Shown in pieces: positions 44,110 through 52,725 of a stretch of 64,000 nt of DNA. The stretch's first letter is position 1. Each line of letters opens with the position of its first letter. The stretch comes from a virus, in the IMG/VR virus record IMGVR_UViG_3300008954_000022, positions 1-64,000 of that record. One strand, given 5' to 3'. The notes beneath the pieces were generated by a model. It was not told the DNA's origin. It saw only the letters and a list, made by a program, of their open reading frames with translations, and ran no database searches. The translations under genes were made by a program, and so were the position numbers.

Positions 44110-44165
44110 TTTAAGGATTCTTCTCTATGAATACAATCCTACTTAGGGGACAAAGGTAATAGAAG

Positions 44166-46202
44166 ATGGCTGGCAAGAATACAAATCTCTTCGTTAGACT
44201 CACAAAGCTTTTTCGATCCGGCCCGATCATCAAGCGAAGGGTTAAGGGATTCAAGCAGACGACGCCCTACACCTCCACAGCGTTGGAGGTCTTTAAGCGT
44301 GCACACAGTGATGTCTACAACAGTACAATATCATCGTACGGCGCATTCGATAGAATGTCGAGGTACGCAGATTTCAGCGAGATGGAATCAACACCTGAGA
44401 TTGCTGCAGCTCTCGACATCTACTCTGAGGAGTCAGTTTCTCCAGACGCTAAGGGCCAGGTTCTACACATCTACTCTGAGAACAGAAAGATTCAGGGGAT
44501 TCTCGACTCTCTCTTCTATGAGACACTGAACATTGAGTTCAATCTGTCAATGTGGGTTAGAAACCTCTGTAAGTACGGGGACTTCTTTCTCTTCAATGAT
44601 GTCTCACCTGAGTTCGGAGTCATTAATGCCTTTCCCATATCAATCAATGAGATTGAGCGTGAGGAGGGTTATGACCCCAATGATCCGGCTGCTGTGCGCT
44701 TTCGGTGGATAACACAGGGAAACCAGATTCTGGAGAACTGGCAGCTTACTCACTTTCGTCTGTTGGGCAATGACACCTTCCTACCGTATGGATCGTCGGT
44801 TCTTGAGGCTGCGAGACGAATCTGGCGTCAGCTAATTCTCATCGAGGACGCGATGCTGGTGTACAGGGTGATTCGTGCTCCGGAGAGACGTGTCTTCTAC
44901 ATTGACGTGGGAAATGTTCCTCCGGAGGACGTCGCGAACTACCTCGAGCAGGCAAAGTCTGCCCTCAAGAGGAACCAGATAATTGACAAGGACACAGGTA
45001 AGGTCGATCTGAGGTACAATCCCCTTAGTGTGGATGAGGATTATTTTCTTCCCGTACGCGGTGGAGAGTCAGGAACAAAGATTGACACCCTGGCCGGTGG
45101 CTCGAACACCGCTGCAATTGAGGATGTCGAGTATATTCAGAAGAAGCTCTTCGCTGCCCTCAAGATCCCTAGAGCGTATCTCGGGTACGATGAGGATGTT
45201 GGTGCCAAAGCAACCCTAGCTCAGGAGGATATGAGATTCTCTCGTACAATTCAGAGAATACAGAAGACGATTATATCAGAGCTCAATAAGCTGGCAGTGA
45301 TTCACCTGTATGCACACGGATATGAAGGAGACGATCTCGTCGACTTTCAGATAAAGCTATCCAACCCATCATCAGTTGCTCAGCAGCAGAAGCTAGAGCT
45401 CATTCGATCAAAGTTTGAGATCGCAGGAGCCGCGCCAGAGGGGCTGGTCAGCCGAGCGTGGATTCGTAAGAACATCTTGGAGCTGACCCCCACAGAGATT
45501 AAATCTCTCGTTGATGAGAAGATTGCTGATGCTAAGGAAGACGCGGATGTCGAATCTGGAGGAGCAGAGGCAGCAGCGGCCGCACCGGCAGGTGGTGACG
45601 ACGCCGGAGGTGACGACGCCGGAGGCGACGAGGGCGGAGGACTTTTCGCAGCAGACCAGCCCGAGGGACAGCTACTGACAGCTCTTCCCGCCCTTGACGA
45701 CGACGACGATGACGATGATGAGCAAGATGAGGATGATGAGATCGATCTGAGTTTCTCCATAAAGGACCTTGAGGCTCCAGCAAAGGCCCAGAATCAGATA
45801 CGCAATATCTTTAATGAGCCCATCTCTAAGAGTCGAAAGGTGACGTCAGGCCCAGGAAGTACCCACATGCCTGACTTTGGGAAGATGACATCCACTGGAC
45901 GTCCAGGTCGCAGACAGGATACATCCAACAAGCCATTTGACGATGACTTTCTCAGAAATCCGTTTGGAGAGGGCCTGCTTCCAAAGAATGAGTTCATCGA
46001 TGATTTTCTCGACAAGAAAATCGAGCAGCGTACTAAAATGACCCGGGAGATGGAGGGGATGCTAGGTAAGTTTCAAAGCGCAATAGGTATTGACCGCGCG
46101 GGAATACTTACAGAAGCGGAGGGCATAATGCCACACGAGGATCCTGAAGAGACTGTTGAAGTTGATATAGAGGAGCTAAGGAGTCAAGGAGACAATGAGT
46201 AA
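44166..46202 (+). CDS. gp20: Portal vertex protein (gp20-like)
   Basis: The 678-residue product matches the T4 gp20 pattern: an N-terminal RMSRYADFSEMESTPEIAAA segment, ALDIYSEESVSP, ELNIEFNLSMWVRNLCKYGD-like clip region, then RAPERRVFYIDVGNVPPEDV and GAKATLAQEDMRFSRTIQRI. It forms the dodecameric DNA gate of the head. The last quarter is unusual. It carries an Ala/Gly/Asp-rich linker with short tandem repeats (45594-45638) and a run of acidic residues near 510-530, before a more ordinary tail. A 56-base gap separates it from terminase, and its stop overlaps the next ATG. Confidence 0.93.
   Translation: MAGKNTNLFVRLTKLFRSGPIIKRRVKGFKQTTPYTSTALEVFKRAHSDVYNSTISSYGAFDRMSRYADFSEMESTPEIAAALDIYSEESVSPDAKGQVLHIYSENRKIQGILDSLFYETLNIEFNLSMWVRNLCKYGDFFLFNDVSPEFGVINAFPISINEIEREEGYDPNDPAAVRFRWITQGNQILENWQLTHFRLLGNDTFLPYGSSVLEAARRIWRQLILIEDAMLVYRVIRAPERRVFYIDVGNVPPEDVANYLEQAKSALKRNQIIDKDTGKVDLRYNPLSVDEDYFLPVRGGESGTKIDTLAGGSNTAAIEDVEYIQKKLFAALKIPRAYLGYDEDVGAKATLAQEDMRFSRTIQRIQKTIISELNKLAVIHLYAHGYEGDDLVDFQIKLSNPSSVAQQQKLELIRSKFEIAGAAPEGLVSRAWIRKNILELTPTEIKSLVDEKIADAKEDADVESGGAEAAAAAPAGGDDAGGDDAGGDEGGGLFAADQPEGQLLTALPALDDDDDDDDEQDEDDEIDLSFSIKDLEAPAKAQNQIRNIFNEPISKSRKVTSGPGSTHMPDFGKMTSTGRPGRRQDTSNKPFDDDFLRNPFGEGLLPKNEFIDDFLDKKIEQRTKMTREMEGMLGKFQSAIGIDRAGILTEAEGIMPHEDPEETVEVDIEELRSQGDNE
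45594..45638 (+). repeat. 15-base tandem repeat in the portal gene
   Basis: GGTGACGACGCCGGA occurs twice in tandem (45594 and 45609) and a third degenerate unit follows. It encodes GDDAG repeats in the acidic linker of the portal protein. Confidence 0.8.
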
Positions 46203-47043
46203 GACGCACAACAAAAAGAGAAATGTTGGCATCATATACGAGCAGTTGGTGCGACGTGTCTCCGAAGCGTTGGTTGAAGGAGACACCCAGACAGCTGACA
46301 AGGTGGTGGGAATTCTACGCCGACATTTCGATCGAGACAGTCAACTCTATCGTGAGTTTAGACTGTTCAACGCGCTAGTAAAGACCACTGTTCCATCTGA
46401 GTCACTGGCAACACGAATTCTCACTGAGGCGAAGGAGGCTGCTCAAGATCACAACGCAACGAAGCTTCGTCAGGAGAAGGCGGCTCTCATTCGGGATATT
46501 AATCACACACTGAATGATAGGAACTTCTACAAGACACGTGTTGAGGGGTACCGAACGTACGCAACAATCCAGACACTTCTCAATGATTGGCGGGCTGGTA
46601 GTCGACTGGGTCGAGTGATTGATTATGAGCAAAAGATTCATGAGTGGCTACTATCAGATGCCCCCACAAGATCAATTAATGAGCTTAAGACACCAGGGGT
46701 TAACCCCCTTACTGTGAAGATAATGACAGACAAGTTTAATCAAAAGTATGGAAGGTCATTGACCAGTGCTCAGAAGGAGATCGTCCAGGAGTATGCGTTT
46801 TCGAAGTCGCCCAAGAGGGACGATATCGTGAGGGGTATGCTAGCTCGTCAAAAGGATGAGCTTCTCAGGGGACTCACCAGCTACGCGCGCGAGTGTAGTA
46901 ATAAGATACTCCTTGAGAAGATTCCCGAGGTAAGGGAGAAGATAGACTCCCTGGATCTGAGCGAGATGTCTGATATGGGCATCTCTCGATTTCTGGTCCT
47001 GTCCCAACTGGGGCACGAGATAATGGAGGGCGAAGATGAGTAA
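46195..47043 (+). CDS. Conserved helical protein between portal and protease, unknown function
   Basis: The ATG overlaps the portal stop (ATGAGTAA). The 282-residue product is largely alpha-helical and basic at the N-terminus (MSKTHNKKRN). It contains GIIYEQLVRRVSEALVEGDT, KTRVEGYRTYATIQTLLNDW and SKSPKRDDIVRGMLARQKDE. Because it is nested between gp20 and gp21 homologues, as the prohead core genes 67 and 68 are in T4, a prohead core or assembly role is plausible. No known domain is recognised. It overlaps the protease gene by eight bases. Confidence 0.7.
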   Translation: MSKTHNKKRNVGIIYEQLVRRVSEALVEGDTQTADKVVGILRRHFDRDSQLYREFRLFNALVKTTVPSESLATRILTEAKEAAQDHNATKLRQEKAALIRDINHTLNDRNFYKTRVEGYRTYATIQTLLNDWRAGSRLGRVIDYEQKIHEWLLSDAPTRSINELKTPGVNPLTVKIMTDKFNQKYGRSLTSAQKEIVQEYAFSKSPKRDDIVRGMLARQKDELLRGLTSYARECSNKILLEKIPEVREKIDSLDLSEMSDMGISRFLVLSQLGHEIMEGEDE

Positions 47044-47650
47044 TACGAAACTGAAACTGCTCACTGAGTGGGTACCGTTTGAGTACACCCAGGAGATGAT
47101 AACAGAATCGAGGGATTCCAACGGTGGAAAGATTATCCTCAAGGGTGTGCTACAGAAGGCAGGAACTCTCAATCAGAACGGCAGGGTTTATCCTTTGCCC
47201 ATCCTAGAGCGTGAGGTTAGGAACTATCAGAAGTTCATCCAGGAAAATCGGGCCCTGGGAGAGTGCGATCATCCAGAGTCAAGCGTTGTGGAGCTCAAGA
47301 ACGCGTCCCACATCGTGCGTGAGGCCCACATGGAGGGAGATGTGGTGTTCGGAGCCGTTGAGCTCCTAGACACCCCAAGCGGAAAAATTCTACAGAGCCT
47401 GGTGGAGTCAGGCATTACACTGGGTATCTCAAGTCGCGGCGTAGGTTCGACAAAGGCTGAGGGAGACCACGATGTTGTTCAGGACGATTTTCAGCTAATA
47501 TGCTGGGACTTTGTATCCGAGCCCTCCACGCCAGGCGCATTTATGATGAGAGAAGGACGTATCGTTAACGAGCACGATCTCAAGACTCACTTTACCAAGT
47601 CTGATAGAATTGATAGAATATTCAACGATATACTTCAGTGGGAGGAGTAG
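47036..47650 (+). CDS. gp21: Prohead core serine protease (gp21-like)
   Basis: This 204-residue protein has the herpesvirus/T4 prohead protease pattern: KGVLQKAGTLNQNGRVYPLP near the N-terminus, the catalytic His in GECDHPESS (His79) and the catalytic Ser in LGISSRGVGS (Ser132 or Ser133). It would mature the prohead by trimming scaffold and capsid N-termini and then degrade itself. It sits in the conserved order portal, protease, scaffold, capsid, though seven genes lie between it and the scaffold here. Confidence 0.92.
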   Translation: MSNTKLKLLTEWVPFEYTQEMITESRDSNGGKIILKGVLQKAGTLNQNGRVYPLPILEREVRNYQKFIQENRALGECDHPESSVVELKNASHIVREAHMEGDVVFGAVELLDTPSGKILQSLVESGITLGISSRGVGSTKAEGDHDVVQDDFQLICWDFVSEPSTPGAFMMREGRIVNEHDLKTHFTKSDRIDRIFNDILQWEE

Positions 47651-47656
47651 GGGACA

Positions 47657-48091
47657 ATGGCAAACTATTATTCAGGTGATCGAACCAACGTCGGCGTCGG
47701 CGGATCCGGCTGGGCACCTACTCACCACGGTTCAGTCTCGGAGTACCAGGGTTCCTGTATTCCGTTTATAACGTCGTCGTTGTGTGGCACAGGGGTGCAG
47801 CTAATCGAGTTCCCTAGGGTAACACGGTTTATTGTCCTTAGAAACAATCACGCATCAAATACTCTAAGCTTTGGCTTTACCGAGAACGGCCTAAATGGTG
47901 CAGAGACGGAGAACTTCTTCACACTCACAGGTAAGACTGAGACGGGTCGCTTGGAGATCAAGTGTGATAAGATCTTCATTAAGGCGAGCGATGCATCAAC
48001 TAATTTCTCGTTAATTGCGGGAATCACAAATATTGCGAAGGGATCGTTTCTGAACCTCACGGGTTCAGAGGGCTTCGACGGAGTTGGTTAA
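47657..48091 (+). CDS. Small beta-rich virion protein, possible head decoration
   Basis: The 144-residue product begins MANYYSGDRTNVGVGGSGW and carries a single beta-sandwich-like domain (RFIVLRNNHASNTLSFGFTE, FFTLTGKTETGRLEIKCDKI, FIKASDASTNFSLIAGIT). A GGAGTAGGGGAC ribosome site precedes the ATG. The single compact beta domain and the position in the head module suggest a capsid-associated or vertex protein; this is inference. Confidence 0.62.
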   Translation: MANYYSGDRTNVGVGGSGWAPTHHGSVSEYQGSCIPFITSSLCGTGVQLIEFPRVTRFIVLRNNHASNTLSFGFTENGLNGAETENFFTLTGKTETGRLEIKCDKIFIKASDASTNFSLIAGITNIAKGSFLNLTGSEGFDGVG

Positions 48092-48096
48092 GATAA

Positions 48097-48567
48097 ATGG
48101 CAAAGCTTACGCGCACTAACCTAAAAATGTTAGTCAAAGAGTGCTTAGTGGAGTTACTCGCTGAAGGCCTCTCAGATAATTCTAGTGTGCTTCGTGAATC
48201 ACTAGTGAGACACGAGCCTGTAGCACCACCCTCGGTTTCTGGTCGAAGTGGTCGATTCCAGTCACAGCAATCGCTTCATCCTCCGAAGAATCCTGCACTT
48301 GACGGTACGAGGTTCAATAGTGCAGTGGACACTGCGGTCCGTGAGTTAACAAGCAATCCAATGATGGCAGATATTTTTGCGGATACTGCCAGAACAACGC
48401 TCCAGGAGCAGAATGCAGCTGGATCACCTGGAGGTGTTGGTGGCGCCGCTGATATGACAGAAGTTTTTGATGCACCTGGTGGTGATATATCCAGCATGAC
48501 AGAGTTTGCAGGCGCCTCGAAGAACTGGGAGGCTCTAGCATTCGGTGATGGCTCAAAAAAGCTCTAG
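48097..48567 (+). CDS. Small head-module protein, unknown function
   Basis: The 156-residue product starts with an amphipathic helix, LTRTNLKMLVKECLVELLAE, a pattern I recall at the start of several marine phage structural proteins. The rest is low in hydrophobics and rich in Ser, Gly and Pro, so probably disordered, apart from a helix TAVRELTSNPMMADIFADTA. It ends FGDGSKKL. No ribosome site is strong. The role is unknown. Confidence 0.6.
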   Translation: MAKLTRTNLKMLVKECLVELLAEGLSDNSSVLRESLVRHEPVAPPSVSGRSGRFQSQQSLHPPKNPALDGTRFNSAVDTAVRELTSNPMMADIFADTARTTLQEQNAAGSPGGVGGAADMTEVFDAPGGDISSMTEFAGASKNWEALAFGDGSKKL

Positions 48568-48593
48568 GGTCAATCTAGATCCAGAAGATTTTT

Positions 48594-48622
48594 TGCGAAC
48601 TTGATATGTATGATATGCGAAC
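48594..48622 (+). repeat. Direct repeat TGCGAAC in the gap before the 48651 gene
   Basis: TGCGAAC occurs at 48594 and 48616, 22 bases (about two helical turns) apart, with GATATG also repeated between them. The gap 48568-48650 holds no gene. It could be a regulator site, but chance is possible. Confidence 0.25.
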
Positions 48623-48650
48623 ACGCTTATCATTGTAGGAGATACAACAA

Positions 48651-48965
48651 ATGGCACGAAGAGTTAGAAGGTTGACACCCACACTCCTCCGGAGAATGGT
48701 CCTCGAGGAAAAGTCTAAATTCGAAAGATCACGACGTCGACGTCGAATTCGTGAGACATCTGATCCTGTAGAGGCAGGTATTGAAGATCCCGAAAAGGTC
48801 CAGGCCGACGAGGTCGAGCCCGGCGATGAGGCTGAGTCCATTGCCAAGGATATTGACTGGATGAGAGCTCTTAAGATTCAAGAGAGAAAGCTCAGTTCAA
48901 AGTTGCGTAGAATTCAAGAGACCAAGAGGCGCCTTAGAGCACGAGTCGTGCGGCGTCTCTCGTAG
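48651..48965 (+). CDS. Small arginine-rich protein
   Basis: The ATG follows GTAGGAGATACAACAA. The 104-residue product is basic at both ends (MARRVRRLTPTLLRRMVLEE, RSRRRRRIRE and RRIQETKRRLRARVVRRLS), with an acidic centre (EVEPGDEAESIAKDIDW). It is predicted helical throughout. Such a charge pattern fits a nucleic-acid- or scaffold-binding prohead core protein, but I cannot assign a family. Confidence 0.6.
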   Translation: MARRVRRLTPTLLRRMVLEEKSKFERSRRRRRIRETSDPVEAGIEDPEKVQADEVEPGDEAESIAKDIDWMRALKIQERKLSSKLRRIQETKRRLRARVVRRLS

Positions 48966-48985
48966 GATATTAAGGAGATCAAGAG

Positions 48986-49462
48986 ATGCCTACTCACAAG
49001 CAAATAACAGTTGAGTCCACACCCACTGAGAGGTTTATGGGACGCTCGGCCAGTAATGACCTGGGCACAGCCTATCCTGCTTCTCCCATGGTTCTGGGTG
49101 ATATGACCGATGACGAGAGGCGTCAGTGGTTTCAAGACAATGTTCTGGACGCCGTTATCAATGACGGCGGTCACACATTCGGAGAGATTGATACATCCTA
49201 CACTAATGCTCCCGATCTAGCCGATGTTGAGACAGGCGGAGGTGGGCTGCCCGGAAGCGCACATGTGCCCAACCCAGTATCTCCTGGGCCTGGAAGCCAC
49301 AATCCCGCTGATATTGCTGATCCCCCCGACGGTTGGGGGCTCAAGCCTTCAGACACGTGGGGTTCAGGCGTTGGCTCTCAACTCCAGCCTAAGGCATCTT
49401 CTGAGAAGATCTCCGGACAAACCCTGGGGGCGTATATTCTGGGTAAGTCCTCGGCTGAGTAA
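48986..49462 (+). CDS. Head-module protein, low complexity, unknown function
   Basis: The ATG follows a strong TAAGGAGATCAAGAG. The 158-residue product has one more ordered part (MTDDERRQWFQDNVLDAVIN) and then a Gly/Pro/Ser-rich tail (PVSPGPGSHNPADIADPPDG). It ends TLGAYILGKSSAE. It is one of a run of four similar-sized proteins with Pro/Gly/Ser-rich, probably disordered sequence between the protease and the scaffold. Confidence 0.6.
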   Translation: MPTHKQITVESTPTERFMGRSASNDLGTAYPASPMVLGDMTDDERRQWFQDNVLDAVINDGGHTFGEIDTSYTNAPDLADVETGGGGLPGSAHVPNPVSPGPGSHNPADIADPPDGWGLKPSDTWGSGVGSQLQPKASSEKISGQTLGAYILGKSSAE

Positions 49463-49467
49463 TACTA

Positions 49468-50067
49468 ATGGCGCAGGAACCAGCCGGTGGACAGATGAAC
49501 CACGGCACGGTGGTCTTTGAGGGCCCTGCGCCAACAGCCGCATCAACAAATGTTGAGGGTGCTGGTCTAGCAAAGTCAAATAAGGATCGACTAGGCAAGG
49601 GGTTTCCCAACTCCCCTATGTTGGGCGCTGCGCCAAGCTACACCCCGGACGTAGTAAGGGGACTCCATCACAAGCTAATTACTAATAGTGTAGATGATAA
49701 ATCCCGAACAGACGCCGCAGGCTACTGGGGATTTTCAGCACCTGAGTCTGATGAGGTTAACCCCTCCAGTACTGACATGGTATTTCCTGCCCCAGATGTT
49801 AGCGCTGTTGAGGTATCGGGCCCGGACGCTACTCCTCTGGCTAGCCCGTATATTCCCAATCTCCTTCCGCCCGCTCTAGGCGATGCTAATGACAATCCGG
49901 ATGGGGAAGCGACTAAAAGCTTTGCAGAATCAAAGACTTCCAGGCCGCCGTTCTCAGGACCGGGGCTTGCGTCTCCGGATGAGGATGGAATCCTCGGCCG
50001 AAATCCGAGCGCTACTTCAGCAGAGATACAGAGCCGACCCTGGCGCACAAAGCCAAGTGACAGCTAA
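49468..50067 (+). CDS. Head-module protein, Pro/Ser/Ala-rich, unknown function
   Basis: The 199-residue product begins MAQEPAGGQMNHGTVVFEGP and is low in hydrophobic residues, with many Pro, Ser, Ala and Asp residues. It looks largely disordered. The start lacks a Shine-Dalgarno sequence and lies in the 12-mer AATACTAATGGC, which recurs at the end of this gene. No domain is recognised. Confidence 0.58.
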   Translation: MAQEPAGGQMNHGTVVFEGPAPTAASTNVEGAGLAKSNKDRLGKGFPNSPMLGAAPSYTPDVVRGLHHKLITNSVDDKSRTDAAGYWGFSAPESDEVNPSSTDMVFPAPDVSAVEVSGPDATPLASPYIPNLLPPALGDANDNPDGEATKSFAESKTSRPPFSGPGLASPDEDGILGRNPSATSAEIQSRPWRTKPSDS

Positions 50068-50084
50068 ATACTAATGGCTGATCC

Positions 50085-50633
50085 ATGAGAGAATCTATTG
50101 GAGCTCTTAATCAGCATGATGCGAATACAGACTCGGGGTACGGCAGATCCAGCGATCGACTATTCAAACCGAGGCAGACTGGAAGTCACTTCCCCTATAA
50201 GACACCTGATGCGTACGAAGATGACGACGATCTAGACCTGGGTGACTCAGAGGAAGTAATTAGCAAGAAGCATAGACCCTACAATGCCAGCGACCCGCTG
50301 GCATTCAAAGGAACAACTCCATTTTACTTCGCCGCCGGAAATACCAAACTTTCAGATTGTTTCGAAAGACCGGATGATGTTCTTCGTGAGGTGGAGAGTA
50401 CAGGGAAATCAATGTCACCCAAACATAAATCTCCCGGTGTAGGGCGAGGGGCTCACCCATACATGACTGTGGGCTCAGCCAAGAGAACTGGAACGACCCG
50501 AGGTTGGGCCTCTCCTCCACCGCCTGTTAAAACTGATCGTGGCCTTGAAGAGCTCGAGACCAGTGAGGAGCAGAATCCTCTAGACTGGGTCTTTGATGAT
50601 CCTCATGAGTCCTGGATCTGGGACGCGAAGTAA
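50085..50633 (+). CDS. Head-module protein, unknown function, start uncertain
   Basis: The open frame from ATG 50085 encodes 182 residues with an acidic N-terminal part (YEDDDDLDLGDSEEVISKKH), a Pro-rich centre (GWASPPPPVKTDRGLEELET) and the end NPLDWVFDDPHESWIWDAK. An ATG at 50074 sits in the same AATACTAATGGC context as the previous gene start but reads only MADP before a stop; a one-base difference would fuse it to this frame (MADP-MRES). No family is recognised. Confidence 0.58.
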   Translation: MRESIGALNQHDANTDSGYGRSSDRLFKPRQTGSHFPYKTPDAYEDDDDLDLGDSEEVISKKHRPYNASDPLAFKGTTPFYFAAGNTKLSDCFERPDDVLREVESTGKSMSPKHKSPGVGRGAHPYMTVGSAKRTGTTRGWASPPPPVKTDRGLEELETSEEQNPLDWVFDDPHESWIWDAK

Positions 50634-50637
50634 GAAA

Positions 50638-50880
50638 GTGTCGAAGCCAGTAAATGTCTCAGTTCGCCTCGGAGGAAAGATTCGAACATCTGAGCAGTTG
50701 ATAAGACTATTCATAAGGAAGTGCAAGCGAGAAAGAATAGTACAGGAATACAGGGAATCTCTGGTATACGAGACAAAAGGTCAGAAGCGCCGCCGAAAGA
50801 AGGCGCAGGGCAAAGCTCGGCGCAAGAGAGAAGAGGACAGCAACAAGAGTGATTCTACGAAAGATAAATTGAGGCGCTGA
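50638..50880 (+). CDS. rpsU: Ribosomal protein bS21-like
   Basis: I choose GTG 50638, four bases after the previous stop, giving 80 residues beginning (M)SKPVNVSVRLGGKIRTSEQ; the frame is open further upstream to ATG 50605 or 50596. The segment LIRLFIRKCKRERIVQEYRE, followed by VYETKGQKRRRKKAQGK, aligns without gaps to bacterial bS21. It shares the RxFxRxC, E-x-R and YE positions and the basic Arg/Lys tail. Phage-encoded bS21 proteins are known, including in marine phages. It could enter host ribosomes and bias initiation towards phage mRNA. It lies just before the scaffold and capsid genes, which are expected to be highly expressed. Confidence 0.78.
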   Translation: MSKPVNVSVRLGGKIRTSEQLIRLFIRKCKRERIVQEYRESLVYETKGQKRRRKKAQGKARRKREEDSNKSDSTKDKLRR

Positions 50881-50919
50881 ATCATATTTAGACACAACAC
50901 ACGTGTGAGAGAGAGGATT

Positions 50920-52689
50920 ATGAGTCAAAATCTTTATGACGACGCGATCGCCGAAGCACTCAGACTTGCCGATATGGCTGAGGAGAATGCTCGGAACAAG
51001 ATCATTGATGCAGTAACTCCTAGAATTAGGAGCCTCATTGAGCGTCAACTCCTGGGAGAGGACGATGGTCTGGATCCCTTGGACGACGAGCTCGAGGACG
51101 ATGCCCCCGCAGGTGATGAAATACCTGGCGAGGGAGGACCTGAGGTTCTCGATCTAGACGCTGCATCTGATGATTTAGCCGTCCCCGAAGCTCCGTCTGA
51201 TGACCTCGGCATGCCGCCGGCGTCGCTAGAGCCGATGGGAGCACCTGTTGATCTAGCACTTCCAGGGGATGATGATGCTGATGCAGCATCGGTCTCTGTA
51301 ACACCTGACGGTGAAGTGGAGGTATCAGTAGGCGACATCAGTATTGAGGTCGACACTTCATCGGATGAGGGGGGCTTTGAGGATGAGGACGACCTCCTTC
51401 TCGGCCAAGAGGTCGCCGAGGCCCTGGCTCGTATGGTCTCACAAAGTACAACAGGACGACAGCGACTCCAGAAGAGAATTAAACTTCTTGAGTCTAGAAT
51501 CAAAGTTTTAAGAAAAGCCCTGCCAATTGCCAAGAGGGCAGGTTCGACAAATAGACAGCGTCAACGAATAGCCCAGATTTTTGAATCCCTGGCACGTGAG
51601 GCAGTCATTTTGCGACGGCAGGTAATACTTACAGAGCAGGATACAGGAGGAACACTCCTAGAAAAAGCTCGCATCAATTCTGTGATTAAGGAGATGAAGC
51701 AAATGTCAAGGCGTAGAAACAGGAACATCTTCGATTTTCTCTTCGAACAAGAAGAGGACCTCGAACTCGCACCCGAGGAGGGGGAAGCCGTTGAAGGCGA
51801 AGAGGCACCGTTAGAGGAGCCAGATATCGACGCAGCGGAAGACGCCCTACTCGATCTAGGTGACGCACTCGGCCTTGAGGTCGAAGTACTGCCCCCAGAG
51901 GGCGAAGAGGGTGAAGAGGGTGAAGAGGCTCCTGAAGATGAGCTCGATCTCGAAGAAACCTATGAAATCGATGAGGCAATGCTTCGTCGGGAGCTTCGTA
52001 GAATTCGTAAGCTTAATGAGAACGATCCAGTCGACGGCTCCGGAGACTCCTCGTTTGGCGGCGGTGACGCCGAAGACGAGCCCTTCGTAGAGGTAGATGA
52101 GGACGACCTTCTCAATGCCCTGGCCGACGAGCTTGGAGATGCTCCAGTTCCTGACGCCGGCGGTGGACAGCCTCCCGGACACGACGCGATGCCAGAGTCT
52201 TATAGAAGGAGACGCGCACGCGTGCGAAGGATGCGTGAGGCAGCACGACGACGTGCCAGCGCTCGAGGACGACGACCAGTCGCCCGACGTAGCACCGGTG
52301 GAAGACGTAGTGCCGCTGGTGGTCGACAGATCGCCGAGTATCGCAAGGTGGTGAGTGCACTCAAGGGGCAACTTACCGAAATGAATCTTTTCAATGCGAA
52401 GCTGCTTTATGCAAACAAGCTAATCCAGAATCGCAATCTAACAGCTAAGCAGCAAAGAGCAATAGTCGAGGCCCTGGATAATGCCAAGACGCTCCGCGAG
52501 GCAAAGCTTCTTTACAAGAGCTTGACTTCTTCGCTCAAGAAGGTCTCCAGGAAGAACCTTCAAGAGGGACGTAGCTCAAGATCGCTCGGATCATCCTCCA
52601 GATCAACCCGGTCGGCTTCGCCGTCCAACAGTGGGAATGAGGTGGATCGATGGGCAGTCCTCGCCGGTATTGACAACGGTGGGAACTAA
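50920..52689 (+). CDS. gp22: Prohead core scaffold protein (gp22-like)
   Basis: I place the start at ATG 50920 behind GAGAGGATT rather than the GTG 50905, which lies within the ribosome site. The 589-residue product begins MSQNLYDDAIAEALRLADMA and is very acidic through the middle, with GEEGEEG repeats around 51898-51930. It then has an Arg-rich stretch (SYRRRRARVRRMREAARRRA) and ends in a helical motif (LTEMNLFNAKLLYANKLIQN, LTAKQQRAIVEALDNAKTLR). That ending is characteristic of T4-like scaffold proteins. It precedes the capsid gene, as gene 22 precedes 23. It would nucleate the prohead and be degraded by the gp21 protease. Confidence 0.85.
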   Translation: MSQNLYDDAIAEALRLADMAEENARNKIIDAVTPRIRSLIERQLLGEDDGLDPLDDELEDDAPAGDEIPGEGGPEVLDLDAASDDLAVPEAPSDDLGMPPASLEPMGAPVDLALPGDDDADAASVSVTPDGEVEVSVGDISIEVDTSSDEGGFEDEDDLLLGQEVAEALARMVSQSTTGRQRLQKRIKLLESRIKVLRKALPIAKRAGSTNRQRQRIAQIFESLAREAVILRRQVILTEQDTGGTLLEKARINSVIKEMKQMSRRRNRNIFDFLFEQEEDLELAPEEGEAVEGEEAPLEEPDIDAAEDALLDLGDALGLEVEVLPPEGEEGEEGEEAPEDELDLEETYEIDEAMLRRELRRIRKLNENDPVDGSGDSSFGGGDAEDEPFVEVDEDDLLNALADELGDAPVPDAGGGQPPGHDAMPESYRRRRARVRRMREAARRRASARGRRPVARRSTGGRRSAAGGRQIAEYRKVVSALKGQLTEMNLFNAKLLYANKLIQNRNLTAKQQRAIVEALDNAKTLREAKLLYKSLTSSLKKVSRKNLQEGRSSRSLGSSSRSTRSASPSNSGNEVDRWAVLAGIDNGGN

Positions 52690-52725
52690 TCGAACTACTG
52701 AAATAGGACTTTTAAGGAGAAACAA

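Noticed and set aside
45697-45760. Asp-codon run as a CRISPR-like or microsatellite array
   Set aside because: It is simply an in-frame acidic tract of the portal protein with mixed GAC/GAT codons.
50905-50919. GTG 50905 as start of the scaffold gene
   Set aside because: This GTG lies within the purine-rich ribosome site of the ATG at 50920, whose product starts MSQNLYDDAI as expected for the family.
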